64,000 nt of DNA from Entophlyctis helioformis (lineage: Eukaryota; Chytridiomycota; Chytridiomycetes; Chytridiales; Chytriomycetaceae). The translations under genes and the position numbers were made by a program. The notes beneath the pieces are model-generated. The model had not been told where the DNA came from. It ran no database searches and saw nothing but the letters and a program-made list of their open reading frames with translations. Positions 29,797-39,419 of the stretch are shown piece by piece (positions within the stretch are counted from its first letter, which is position 1; every line of letters begins with the position of its first letter). The DNA lies in the NCBI GenBank assembly GCA_025526915.1, contig JAHLKH010000080.1, positions 1 to 64,000 of the forward strand. The letters run 5' to 3'.

Positions 29797-31299
29797 TTAA
29801 TGAGCATCCGCTGACAGATGTGTGCGACCACCAAGCTGCTCAGAACGACGCAGTGCAGCGGCGTCATACGGGTAGCCAAAGGCACGCGCAAGCACTTCGA
29901 GGCTGCGGTCGAGGGACTTTTCGCCGTTTTGGTGGAGGATGAGGGGTCGGCTGTTTGTGACCGAGACGTGGACAGAGCGGCGACTGTCATCGAGGGTGTA
30001 TCCAGAGATGTCGACGCCGTACATGGCCAGCATCAAGATGTTCCAGTGGTCCAGGCCGATGAGAGGCTGGGGGATGGCGCGTGTCGGATGTGGGAGCTCT
30101 GGTGCTTGTCTGTAGGTTCCGTTGAAGTGGACGATGGAGGGGACGAGGCCGTCGTGGGTGAGCCAGTCGATGATCGTGTCGATGACGTGGGTTTGACGGA
30201 TGGCGGGCGGCTCGTTGCGCTTGGACGCGACCAGCAGCTCGTTGGAGGAGGGATCGCGCCACCAAACGACAGGATCGAGATGGGCGAGAGTGAAGAGCAG
30301 CTGGTCGTCGAAACAGTCTTCTTGGTACACGAGTGCCAGCATGCGACGCACGAGCCCTGCAGGACCAACCATGGTGCCGGCATTGAGATACCGGAACGGC
30401 GTGTGCCCGGGGGCTCCTGGAATCGAGCTGGGATCGGTGTAGTTGTACCACAGGTGTCCAGCCGGATAGCACACTGTCTCGGCACCAAAGAACACGCGCG
30501 GCCCGTTGTAAAAGTCGACGAGGCGGTTGTATCGCTCGAGGATACCTTCGACGGTGATGCTCGGGACAGGCAGGACGTCGTCGGCGTCTGACCAGACGAT
30601 GAGCTTGTCGTCTGGCAGCGACACAAGAAAGTCGTGCAGCGCTCGGACCCGCAGACCCCACCGTCCTTTCCACAGCGTGCCGAGACCGAGCACGGCGAGT
30701 GGGATGCCAGCCTCGGACAAGACATCCCCAAATCGGTTGCTGCTGAATGTGCATCGAGTGATGTACGTGATCCAAAGCACGGGACAATCCGGATTATGCG
30801 GGTCCCTGTTGTTGCGACAAATCTCGCTCAGCGACGTGGATGTGTTTGTTGTTGCGGCTGTTTTTGTTGTTGGTGAACGCTTGGACGAGTCCGACCCACC
30901 ACGAGCACTAGAACCAGCACCAGACGCACCACGAGACGCACCACCACGAGAAGCAGCAGCAGCCGACGGGTCAAACACACCCAGTCGAGACGGCATGCCG
31001 CCGCGCAGTATCGGCGCAGAGCACTCGACAAAGCCACCTTTGGTCTGCCAGAACTCGTTGCACTTGCTTCTGAAAGGGATGAGGTACCCAGTGTCGTTGT
31101 CCACGCGGCGGCTGGCCGCACGCACAGTAAAGTCCCAGAATGATAGGAACGGTTTGTCGGTGGGCCGCGACCGGAGCGTCACAACGGTGCCAACAAAGGC
31201 GCTGGCCAGCAAGACGCCAATGACGATGCAGGCGAGGCGAGCGAACTTGCGCAGCGGCCGTGTGCGGATTGTGTGCTTCAATGTTGCTGTCTTGTACAT
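29797..31299 (-). CDS. PLOD/procollagen-galactosyltransferase-like glycosyltransferase, type II membrane (copy 1)
   Basis: Intronless, 500 aa. Residues 18-42 are a signal-anchor (FARLACIVIGVLLASAFVGTVV), followed by a stem and a Ser/Gly/Ala/Lys-rich insert (about residues 110-155). The catalytic region has VLWITYITRCTFSSNRFGDV, KLIVWSDADDVLPV with a DxD-type metal site, RVFFGAETVCYPAGHLWYN, and FRYLNAGTMVGPAGLVRRML, then DDQLLFTLAHL. The E-x-x-C-x-P and YLNAG motifs match the glycosyltransferase domain of PLOD-type collagen-modifying enzymes. It would act in the Golgi or ER; donor and acceptor are unknown (no collagen lysyl hydroxylase domain is present). A CACGTG box lies at 31355-31360, 55 bp upstream of the start. 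A near-identical tandem copy follows at 31564-33065. Confidence 0.75.
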   Translation of the reverse strand: MYKTATLKHTIRTRPLRKFARLACIVIGVLLASAFVGTVVTLRSRPTDKPFLSFWDFTVRAASRRVDNDTGYLIPFRSKCNEFWQTKGGFVECSAPILRGGMPSRLGVFDPSAAAASRGGASRGASGAGSSARGGSDSSKRSPTTKTAATTNTSTSLSEICRNNRDPHNPDCPVLWITYITRCTFSSNRFGDVLSEAGIPLAVLGLGTLWKGRWGLRVRALHDFLVSLPDDKLIVWSDADDVLPVPSITVEGILERYNRLVDFYNGPRVFFGAETVCYPAGHLWYNYTDPSSIPGAPGHTPFRYLNAGTMVGPAGLVRRMLALVYQEDCFDDQLLFTLAHLDPVVWWRDPSSNELLVASKRNEPPAIRQTHVIDTIIDWLTHDGLVPSIVHFNGTYRQAPELPHPTRAIPQPLIGLDHWNILMLAMYGVDISGYTLDDSRRSVHVSVTNSRPLILHQNGEKSLDRSLEVLARAFGYPYDAAALRRSEQLGGRTHLSADAH

Positions 31300-31563
31300 C
31301 GCCTTCTTTTGATTGTTTGTACCAACACCTCTCGTTAAAGTTGGCTGCCAAGATCACGTGACCTTCGCGTCCTTTCGAAAGTCTGAAGGCATCTTTTACA
31401 GTCTGATCCGCCACCGTCCAAGCTATAGTCGCTGATACTCCGCCATGTTGCCATACCGTGCTTATGGTGCCAGCTGAGCCACGCAGCAATAATCATCAAT
31501 CATTGTCGCTCAAAGCACAACCCGCACACCGCGCATCTCGCGTTTACCATTCCCCAAACATGT

Positions 31564-33065
31564 TTAATGAGCATCCGCTGACAGATGTGTGCGACCACCA
31601 AGCTGCTCAGAACGACGCAGTGCAGCGGCGTCATACGGGTAGCCAAAGGCACGCGCAAGCACTTCGAGGCTGCGGTCGAGGGACTTTTCGCCGTTTTGGT
31701 GGAGGATGAGGGGTCGGCTGTTTGTGACCGAGACGTGGACAGAGCGGCGACTGTCATCGAGGGTGTATCCAGAGATGTCGACGCCGTACATGGCCAGCAT
31801 CAAGATGTTCCAGTGGTCCAGGCCGATGAGAGGCTGGGGGATGGCGCGTGTCGGATGTGGGAGCTCTGGTGCTTGTCTGTAGGTTCCGTTGAAGTGGACG
31901 ATGGAGGGGACGAGGCCGTCGTGGGTGAGCCAGTCGATGATCGTGTCGATGACGTGGGTTTGACGGATGGCGGGCGGCTCGTTGCGCTTGGACGCGACCA
32001 GCAGCTCGTTGGAGGAGGATCGCGCCACCAAACGACAGGATCGAGATGGGCGAGAGTGAAGAGCAGCTGGTCGTCGAAACAGTCTTCCTGGTACACGAGT
32101 GCCAGCATGCGACGCACGAGCCCTGCAGGACCAACCATGGTGCCGGCATTGAGATACCGGAACGGCGTGTGCCCGGGGGCTCCTGGAATCGAGCTGGGAT
32201 CGGTGTAGTTGTACCACAGGTGTCCAGCCGGATAGCACACTGTCTCGGCACCAAAGAACACGCGCGGCCCGTTGTAAAAGTCGACGAGGCGGTTGTATCG
32301 CTCGAGGATACCTTCGACGGTGATGCTCGGGACAGGCAGGACGTCGTCGGCGTCTGACCAGACGATGAGCTTGTCGTCTGGCAGCGACACAAGAAAGTCG
32401 TGCAGCGCTCGGACCCGCAGACCCCACCGACTTTTCCACAGCGTGCCGAGACCGAGCACGGCGAGTGGGATGCCAGCCTCGGACAAGACATCCCCAAATC
32501 GGTTGCTGCTGAATGTGCATCGAGTGATGTACGTGATCCAAAGCACGGGACAATCCGGATTATGCGGGTCCCTGTTGTTGCGACAAATCTCGCTCAGCGA
32601 CGTGGATGTGTTTGTTGTTGCGGCTGTTTTTGTTGTTGGTGAACGCTTGGACGAGTCCGACCCACCACGAGCACTAGAACCAGCACCAGACGCACCACGA
32701 GACGCACCACCACGAGAAGCAGCAGCAGCCGACGGGTCAAACACACCCAGTCGAGACGGCATGCCGCCGCGCAGTATCGGTGCAGAGCACTCGACAAAGC
32801 CACCTTTGGTCTGCCAGAACTCGTTGCACTTGCTTCTGAAAGGGATGAGGTACCCAGTGTCGTTGTCCACGCGGCGGCTGGCTGCACGCACTGTAAAGTC
32901 CCAGTCAGTCAGGAAGGGCTTCTCGGCGGGCCGTGGCCTGAACGTTACGACGGCGTGGACAAAGGCGCCGACCAGCAGGACGCCAATGACGATGCAGGCG
33001 AGGCGAGCGAGCTTGCGCAGCGACCTTGTGCGGATTGTGTGCACGACTGCCGCTATCAATTGCAT
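31564..33065 (-). CDS. PLOD-like glycosyltransferase, tandem copy 2, frameshifted
   Basis: Starts at 33065 (MQLIAAVVHTIRTRS) and is parallel to copy 1. The signal-anchor region has diverged (VGAFVHAVVTFRPRPAEKPF against ASAFVGTVVTLRSRPTDKPF); the rest is nearly identical. At about 32011-32020 the + strand reads GGAGGAGGATCG where copy 1 has GGAGGAGGGATCG. This single-base loss puts WWRDP and SSNELLVASKRNE into different frames, so the last ~150 residues, including the conserved DDSRRSVHVSV end, are lost from the main frame. It is either a young pseudogene or a consensus error. With the base restored the length would be 500 aa, like copy 1. Confidence 0.7.
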
Positions 33066-33479
33066 TGCTTGCGGTGCTGTGCTGCTTTTGATTATGCTGC
33101 TTGGGAGGGTGACGACGCCACGTTGTTTTTCGCTGGCGTGGGTATGCCTGCAGCGAGCACAAGGCAGGCGGACGGGTAAGAGAGCCGCAGTCAGGCAGTC
33201 ATGGAGAGGGATACGCACCTGCCGAGAGAGAGCAAGAGAGACAGAGCGAGCGAGCGAGCGAGCGAGAGTGCGAGGCACAGGTGCTGGCTTGTGTGGTTTG
33301 GAGTATACTCGGGCGAGAATGTGCACCGCTGTGCGCTTTCAAATTCAGCGGCACGGCCCGGGAACATCCGACAATGGTGCGGATGACGACAGCGCAAGCA
33401 GGCAGCCAAAGAGGTCGCTAAGAGGTCGTTGTATTTCTAGCTATGAGAGATTCGATACGTATGCCACAGCGCTGGCTGG
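33066..33479. other. Intergenic region 5' of glycosyltransferase copy 2
   Basis: It contains a short GAGC repeat (about 33243-33266). I see no gene here. It lies between the start of the glycosyltransferase copy and the stop codon of the P450, so it holds a promoter and a 3' flank. Confidence 0.4.
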
Positions 33480-35428
33480 TCAGATCTTGCGCTGGGACAC
33501 CTTGACCTTGAAGCCGTTCTTGAGGCCGTACGTGAGCGTGGTGATAAACTCGAGTTTCTGGTCGCGAACCATCTCGAACGTGAAGCGACGGAGGAGGTTG
33601 ATCATGACAACGCGCATCTCAATGTTGGCCATCTTCTGTCCGATACACACCGTCGGGCCATCGCCAAACGGAAGGTAGGATCCGGGAACAGGCGGCAGAG
33701 CCCAGCGGTCGGGGTTGAAGGTTTCGGGATCGGTCCAGTACTTGGGGTTGCGGTGGAGGCTGGCAATGTTGACATAGAACTTGATCTTTGCCGGGAAGGC
33801 GTGGCCCAAGAGTGTCACCGGCTTGGCAGACTCGCGTGCGAAGAAGCCGAGTACTGGATGGAAGCGCATTGTCTCCTTGACCACCCAGTCGAGGTACCTA
33901 ATCCAGCAGTGTCGATGTGAGGATCAGTCCATGCCGATTATCCATGAATCAGTGGGATGGGCCAACTTACTTGAACTCAAAGAGGTTCTCGGTCGTGAGG
34001 TTGCCGTCAATAGCTGCATACACACGGTCAATGTCATCAACAACCTTTGCCATGACGTCCGGGTTCTGGCAGAGGGACATGATGATAAAGGTCATTGAGT
34101 TTGCGGTTGTTCTGTGGACAATACGAGTCAGCTTGTGTGAACATACACGGCATCGCTACCACAGCTCCATGCTTACTCGTGGCCACCAAAGAAGATTGAG
34201 AGACTCTCGCCAATGATCTCGTCCTCGCTCAGTCCCTCGCCGTCGGGGTTCAACTCAGCGCTGTTTTGCAGGAAACGGTCGAGCAAGTCCATGTCCCACT
34301 TGCCTTTTTCCTGGTGCTCGCCAAGGCTCGTGGCAGCACGACGCTCGGCAATCACGTCCATGACAAACGCCTGCGTCGCGTCGCGAACAGCCACGATGCG
34401 CGGAGCATCGTTGGTGATGCCAGCACGCGACCACATCAACGACGGAGTAAAGATACGCTGCCGGATGCATCGGTGAGTGCAGGATTCGGGGATGCAAGCC
34501 ATAAAGCAACCACCGAGCCAAAACGTACGAGCTGGAGAAGTTTGGCAAGCTCGTCAAACATCTCGGCGGTCTTGTTCGGATTGTTGTTGGCAATGGACTC
34601 GACAGTACCGTGATCCTTGGAGAAGGCGATCTTGGAAATGACGTCGAGAGCAGCAGCACCCATGTACCGATACACATCGACCACAATCGTCTCTTCGCCA
34701 GCGGCATCCATGACCGCCGTCCAGTTTACGGCAATCTTGCCAGCGACTTTAGTCGCAGCATCCACTGTCTGGCGCAGATGCACTGGTCCAAACGCAGGCT
34801 GCATCAGCTTGCGATGGCGATGCCACAATGGACCCGTCGGCATCAGTCCAAGCGCATCGTCAAAGAGCCCCCTGTATGCATCGCACGGCCACCCAACACG
34901 CAGGCGGTCAGCCGGCCAGTCGGTCAGTCGGTCTCGCAGCAGTCACACGCCATGACCCTGCGCGTCACTGACATGGATGCCTTCCAAGCGTGATCGCCGC
35001 GGATGAACCTGTCCGTGTGGTTCAAAATGTCCTTGATGGCTTCGGCATCCGACACGATAACCGAGTACGTGCCCGTGACCGGGAGTGCGTAGATGTCGCC
35101 GTACGTCTCGAACCCCTTTCGGAAGAAGGCGTGCAGCCGTCCAGCCTTGACGAATCTGAGGCGAAAATTTGTCAGCAGGCGATCGGTCGGAGGCGTTCAA
35201 GCAGACGGGTTGTGAGCGACATGCCGCACAAAGGCACGGGCAGACGTACTTTGTGAGCTCGAGTGTCTGCCCAATCAGGGGCCAGGCGTAGGGACCGGGA
35301 ACGCCCTTGGGAGCCGTGGGTGCGATTGCCTTGAGCGCCATCCACAGCAGCGGCAGAGAGGCTGCCGCTGCCAGGAGGAACCGCTGCTGCGGCGTCGTGC
35401 TGTTGATGATGGACGACAGCAACGCCAT
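33480..35428 (-). CDS. Cytochrome P450, microsomal type
   Basis: Six exons (complement: 35250-35428, 34973-35155, 34529-34871, 34177-34457, 33971-34111, 33480-33897) join in phase to give 514 aa. The N-terminal anchor (FLLAAAASLPLLWMALKAI) and proline-rich hinge PKGVPGPYAWPLIGQ mark an ER enzyme. The C-helix has WHRHRKLMQPAF; the I-helix FFGGHETTANSMTF carries the oxygen-binding acid/Thr pair; the K-helix ExxR is KETMR; PERF-type FNPDRW follows; and the heme loop is FGDGPTVCIGQKMA with the Cys ligand. In that loop the usual Arg/His two before the Cys is Thr, which is uncommon. The partner is NADPH-P450 reductase; the substrate cannot be told. The start at 35428 was chosen because it begins the anchor. 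Confidence 0.92.
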
Positions 35429-35631
35429 AATCACAATTATTGGCAAACGGCCGATTAAAACCGATCGTTGATTGAAATGGCGGGGCACTGTCGTGCACTG
35501 CCAGACCCAGATCTGTCTGCTCTGCAATCGCTCGACTGTCGAGTGCCGATTCGCAATGGTAGAGGCACATGGCCGAATGGTTGTAAAAGTAGCAGAAATG
35601 TATGGCAGCAACAAGAGCAGAAGAACAACAG

Positions 35632-35634
<3 letters not shown>

Positions 35635-35671
<37 letters not shown>
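35635..35671. repeat. (GA)n microsatellite
   Basis: About 18 uninterrupted GA units between the P450 start and the GTPase stop. The surrounding 35429-35729 holds no gene. Confidence 0.95.
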
Positions 35672-35673
<2 letters not shown>

Positions 35674-35729
35674 GGTATGACTGGGTGTGGTGTAAAAGTG
35701 GCACAGAGAGAGAGACGTCAGAGATGTGC

Positions 35730-37946
35730 TCAAGCCATGACGCCTGTTGCAACGCCCTTGATGAGGTTGACACCGTGCTTCCAGGCATAGTAGTTGCTCA
35801 TGATGATGAGCGTTGTCGAGAACCGCGCAAAGCGGATAAACTGGCGGATGGCCTCGACAATCTGCTGCACGAGCTCCTGCACAAACCGGTTGGCGCGGTC
35901 GCCCCACTGGGAATACCGCGCAAGCTCCTCGGTCTTGCGCTGGTGTGCGGCGCGGATATCTGCCTGGAAGTTGTGGTAGTTGCGGTCCCAAATCTGGCGA
36001 CCAATCTGCGCGGGCTCCGACGGCTCGAGCTTGGAGATGAACGCGTCCAGCTCGTTCATGGCGGCGTTGGCGGCACCCTCGACCTCGCGCATGATGGTGC
36101 GCAGGTGCTTGCGGCCATTGACCTGCACGGGGTGGTTGCCCATCTTGCGGACCTTGTCGACAAACTCGGTCCAGACGGTGTTGGCAGCCTCGGTGGCCAT
36201 GTTGCCCACCAGCGCCTCGGTGGCAGTGACCATGTTGAATCTGTCCATTGGTGCCCAGTCAATCAGTTAGTTGGCGTGCGAGTGTGTGTGTGAGCAAGAG
36301 AGACACGCATCGAGGCGTCGAGTGGCCATCCAGAGCAAGCAAGGTACCTGTTGCCACCGCCACGGATCTGGGAAATGAGCTCATTGACCAGGTGCACGAC
36401 CATCATGCCGTCGACGGGCACTGCGCCAATCTCAAAGGGCAGCAGGTTCTCGAGGAGGACCTCGGCCATCTCGGCGCAAATGTCCGAGTGGACCTGCGAG
36501 TTCATGCCGGCGTCAAAGGGCAGCTTGGTGAACTCGACCTGGAACTTTTCCTTGATGAGCTTTCTGACGCGGTTGGTCGTCTCGTCGCCGTCCTCTTCGG
36601 CGAGCAGGTCGTGCAGGAGCGTGTCGTTGGGGATCTCCTGGTTGATGGACATGTTCTCGACGAGGACGATCGACTTTGTGATGCTGACGCGGTCGGCCGA
36701 GGTGGCGTGGCCCATGTTGATGACCTGCATGACGGTGTCGAGGCCGCCGGTGGTGAAGCAGCCGCGCTCAAAGACGTACATGCGGGCGGCGAGACGGGCA
36801 GCGAGACCAATGACAAAGGGCAGGGCGGTCTGGTTGTGGTTGGCACCGCCCTCGCAGTCGAGGAAGACGATGTGGCCCGGGCCGCGCGGGTTCTGGAACA
36901 CGACCATGTCGATGCCGTGTGTGATGGGCACATTGCCGGGGGCCGAGTGGAACTGTGCGTGCAGGGGTGGGAAGAGGGTCAATCCAAGCGAGTCGTGCGT
37001 TGCCGTTGTCGTTGTCGTTGCCGTGCCATGTCATGCCATGCCATCTCACGGCAGAGCGATCGTCGATGGCTGTGATGGCAGCCGCTGTGTTCACGTGGCA
37101 CTTGAGCAGCTCTGGCCGGGCGTGTGCGGCAGGACACGGCGGGCGGGACACGACAGGGCAGGGCAGGGCAGCAGCGATCGTAGGCCGATGTGCGTGGCCA
37201 GGCTGGCATGGCAGATGTGCAGGCGTGCAGATGTGCAGGCGTGCAGAAGCGCCTCCAGGCCAAACCAAGCCAAGCCAGGCCAGGCCAGTCGAGGCCAGGC
37301 CATACAGCGCCGCCGCCGCCGCCGCCGCCGCCATCGCACAATCATCGACCGCCGACGCCGCTCCATCTGCCACGTCCCGCACCCGCACCCGCACCCGCAT
37401 TGGCATCCGCACCCGCACCGCTGGCTGCTGCTGTGGGCTGCTGTGGGCTGCTGCTGTGGGCTGCTGCTGTGGGTTGCTGCGAGTCTCGCCAGACACCCGC
37501 AACCACAGCCAGGCGACAACCACAACCGCAGGCCACGCCATAGGCCACCGGCAGTGTCACATGCCGCTGCGTGCCTGCCTGTCTGCCTGCCTTGCATGGA
37601 ACGACACACACAGACGCAGACGCAGACATAGTCACAGTCACAGACAGACACGCACCTTGTGGTCCGTGTTGCCCGTCAGCTTGGTGCGCAGCTGCGTGGC
37701 CGTGTACGACTTGCCCGAGCGGCCAAAGCCGGCAAAGGCCACAATGTACAGCGGCACGGGCAGCTGCGACAGGATGGCCTCGGCCTCGGCCGTGATGCCC
37801 GTGGCCACGTAGCGGATCGACGACGAGCCCGGCGCCACGGGCTGCGCGACGACCTTGACGAGCGGCACCGACTGCGGCAGCGTTTCCCACGGCGCAGACG
37901 GCGGCTTCCTGCGCACGCGGGACATGAGGTTGCTCATGGCGTCCAT
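35730..37946 (-). CDS. GB1/RHD3-type large GTPase (GBP/atlastin-like)
   Basis: Exons 37656-37946, 36348-36952 and 35730-36240 (complement) give 468 aa. Exon 1 has the P-loop FAGFGRSGKSYTATQL (GxxxxGKS). Exon 2 has ITHGIDMVVF in the switch I area and IVFLDCEGG as G3 (DxxG-type), which are typical of the guanylate-binding-protein family. The GBP-type base-recognition RD motif is not obvious; LVENMSIN occupies about that place. The last exon is mostly helical (TIMREVEGAANAAMNELDAF) and ends with a short hydrophobic stretch (TLIIMSNYYAW). GB1 GTPases bind GTP and self-associate at membranes; whether this one fuses membranes like atlastin/SEY1 is unknown, as no clear double membrane anchor is seen. 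The first intron is 703 nt and repeat-rich. Confidence 0.75.
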
Positions 37947-38195
37947 CTTTGTATTCTTGGAAGTAGTAGTAGTTGTGGTGGTAGTTGTGGTAGTCGGCTG
38001 GTAGTTATTCGTTACGAGGTTCAAAGCGAAATTTTGAGCTGCGTTTTTGCGGCCCTTTCAACACACCCACGCCCGAGGATCTGCGCTGTGCGTTGCGGGC
38101 AATGTGTCACTTGGCTGCATACTGGCTGGCACTTGGCTGCATACTGACTGGCTGCATACTGACGCCTGGCTCGCCGGCTTGCTCTGAACAGCGCC

Positions 38196-38692
38196 ATGTC
38201 CATCGGTGTTCCCGTCAAGGTGTGTGCTTGTGCTGACTGGCTTGCCCTGCCCAGCCTGCCCAGCCAGCCTGACTAACAACACAATACAACCCGGCCCGGC
38301 CCGTCCCGGCTTAGCTGCTCCACGAGGCCCAGGGCCACATCATCACCATCGAGACAAAGACCGGCTCCGTCTACAGAGGCAAGCTGCTCGACGCAGAGGA
38401 CAACATGAACGTGCAGCTCAAGGACATCATCCACACCGCCCGCGACGGCCGCGTCTCGCAGCTCGACCAGGTCTACATCCGCGGCTCGCAGATCCGCTTC
38501 GTGATCGTGCCCGACATGCTCAAGAACGCTCCCATGTTCAAGCGCATCACCTCGGGCCTCAAGGGCAAGGGCATCGGCCTCGGCCGTGGCAAAGCCACCG
38601 TCGCCCGTGCACAGGCCCGCGGTGGCGGCCGTGGCGGCGGCTTTGGCGGTCGTGGCCGCAGCGACGCTCCCCGCTTCCCGGGCCGCAGATGA
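38196..38692 (+). CDS. SMD3: Small nuclear ribonucleoprotein Sm D3
   Basis: Exons 38196-38219 (MSIGVPVK) and 38315-38692 give 133 aa. The Sm fold is clear: [20 protein letters not shown] (Sm1, first part), [14 protein letters not shown] with the D-N/MN RNA-binding loop, and [17 protein letters not shown] (Sm2, IRG motif). The C-terminal tail is Arg/Gly-rich ([15 protein letters not shown]), the usual site of symmetric arginine methylation. It is a core subunit of the U1, U2, U4 and U5 snRNPs, consistent with the intron-rich genes here. The intron after codon 8 is 95 nt. Confidence 0.95.
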
Positions 38693-39419
38693 TACTGATG
38701 ATGCTGATGATGCTGATGATGTGCTTCCTCAATACACCTGTCCATACGTCATGTTTGTATCTCGCCTCTGCTCGTCCTGCGTCGTCGTCGTCTTGGCTGT
38801 CACTGTCCTCTTGCCCTTGTGTGCCCGTCGCTGGAATATCTCCACATGCACGTTGTTTTGTTGTTGCCTGATCGTCAAGCTGCTGCTGCCAAGGTCGCTG
38901 CCGTCTGCACCAACTGCTCAGCACCTGGATTCTGGATCCTGGGTCTGGATGCACATGCTTCTCTGGGCTCAATGACGACAGGATGACGTCGACGGATGGC
39001 CATGCTGTGGCTCTGGACTCGGGCTGGTTGCTTATCCGTGCTCGTGGGATTGTGATTGCCGTTGGGATCTTGGTCTGGGTCCATATTGTAATCTGGATGG
39101 CCGCTGCAGTATGCCGCACCGGGACGGTCACAAGCATCTCGTGCATCTCGGTATTCCATGCAATCCGTATCCAACGCCACACTCTCACAGGACGCCAGCC
39201 GCGTCATGGTCGCCACGTCTTATCTTGGCATCCATCGCCATCTGATGCCCGCAATCGGAAGGCAGGCGTGGCGCGGATGGCGGCCATCTCGCTGGCATGT
39301 GCGCGTCAATCCGCGCCGTGTCGGCTGGTGTGAACAGTCCCGCACAGGCTGCCATCTGTCGCGTTGGCAGTTCCCAGCCCGCTTGTCAACCGCCTGACCG
39401 CACTCAAGAAGACCGCACT
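38693..39419. other. Intergenic region between SmD3 and glucan synthase
   Basis: There are open frames on both strands, including 38875-39216 (-) with a Cys/Asp-rich 113-aa translation beginning MATMTRLASCESVALD, but none has similarity, a hydrophobic pattern or splice signals that I can support. It starts with ATGATGCTG-like repeats at 38692-38722. The right end should hold the promoter of the glucan synthase gene. Confidence 0.4.

Larger units (their letters stand above)
29677..33065. repeat. Tandem duplication (two ~1.6-kb units, direct orientation)
   Basis: Unit 1 runs from CATGTTGCCATATCGCG (about 29677) to about 31290, and unit 2 from CATGTTGCCATACCGTG (about 31441) to about 33050. Both include the shared 3' flank with AATAATCATCAATCATTGTC and the whole glycosyltransferase gene. 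Identity looks above 97% except in the first ~50 codons, and the 5' flanks are unrelated. Confidence 0.9.
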
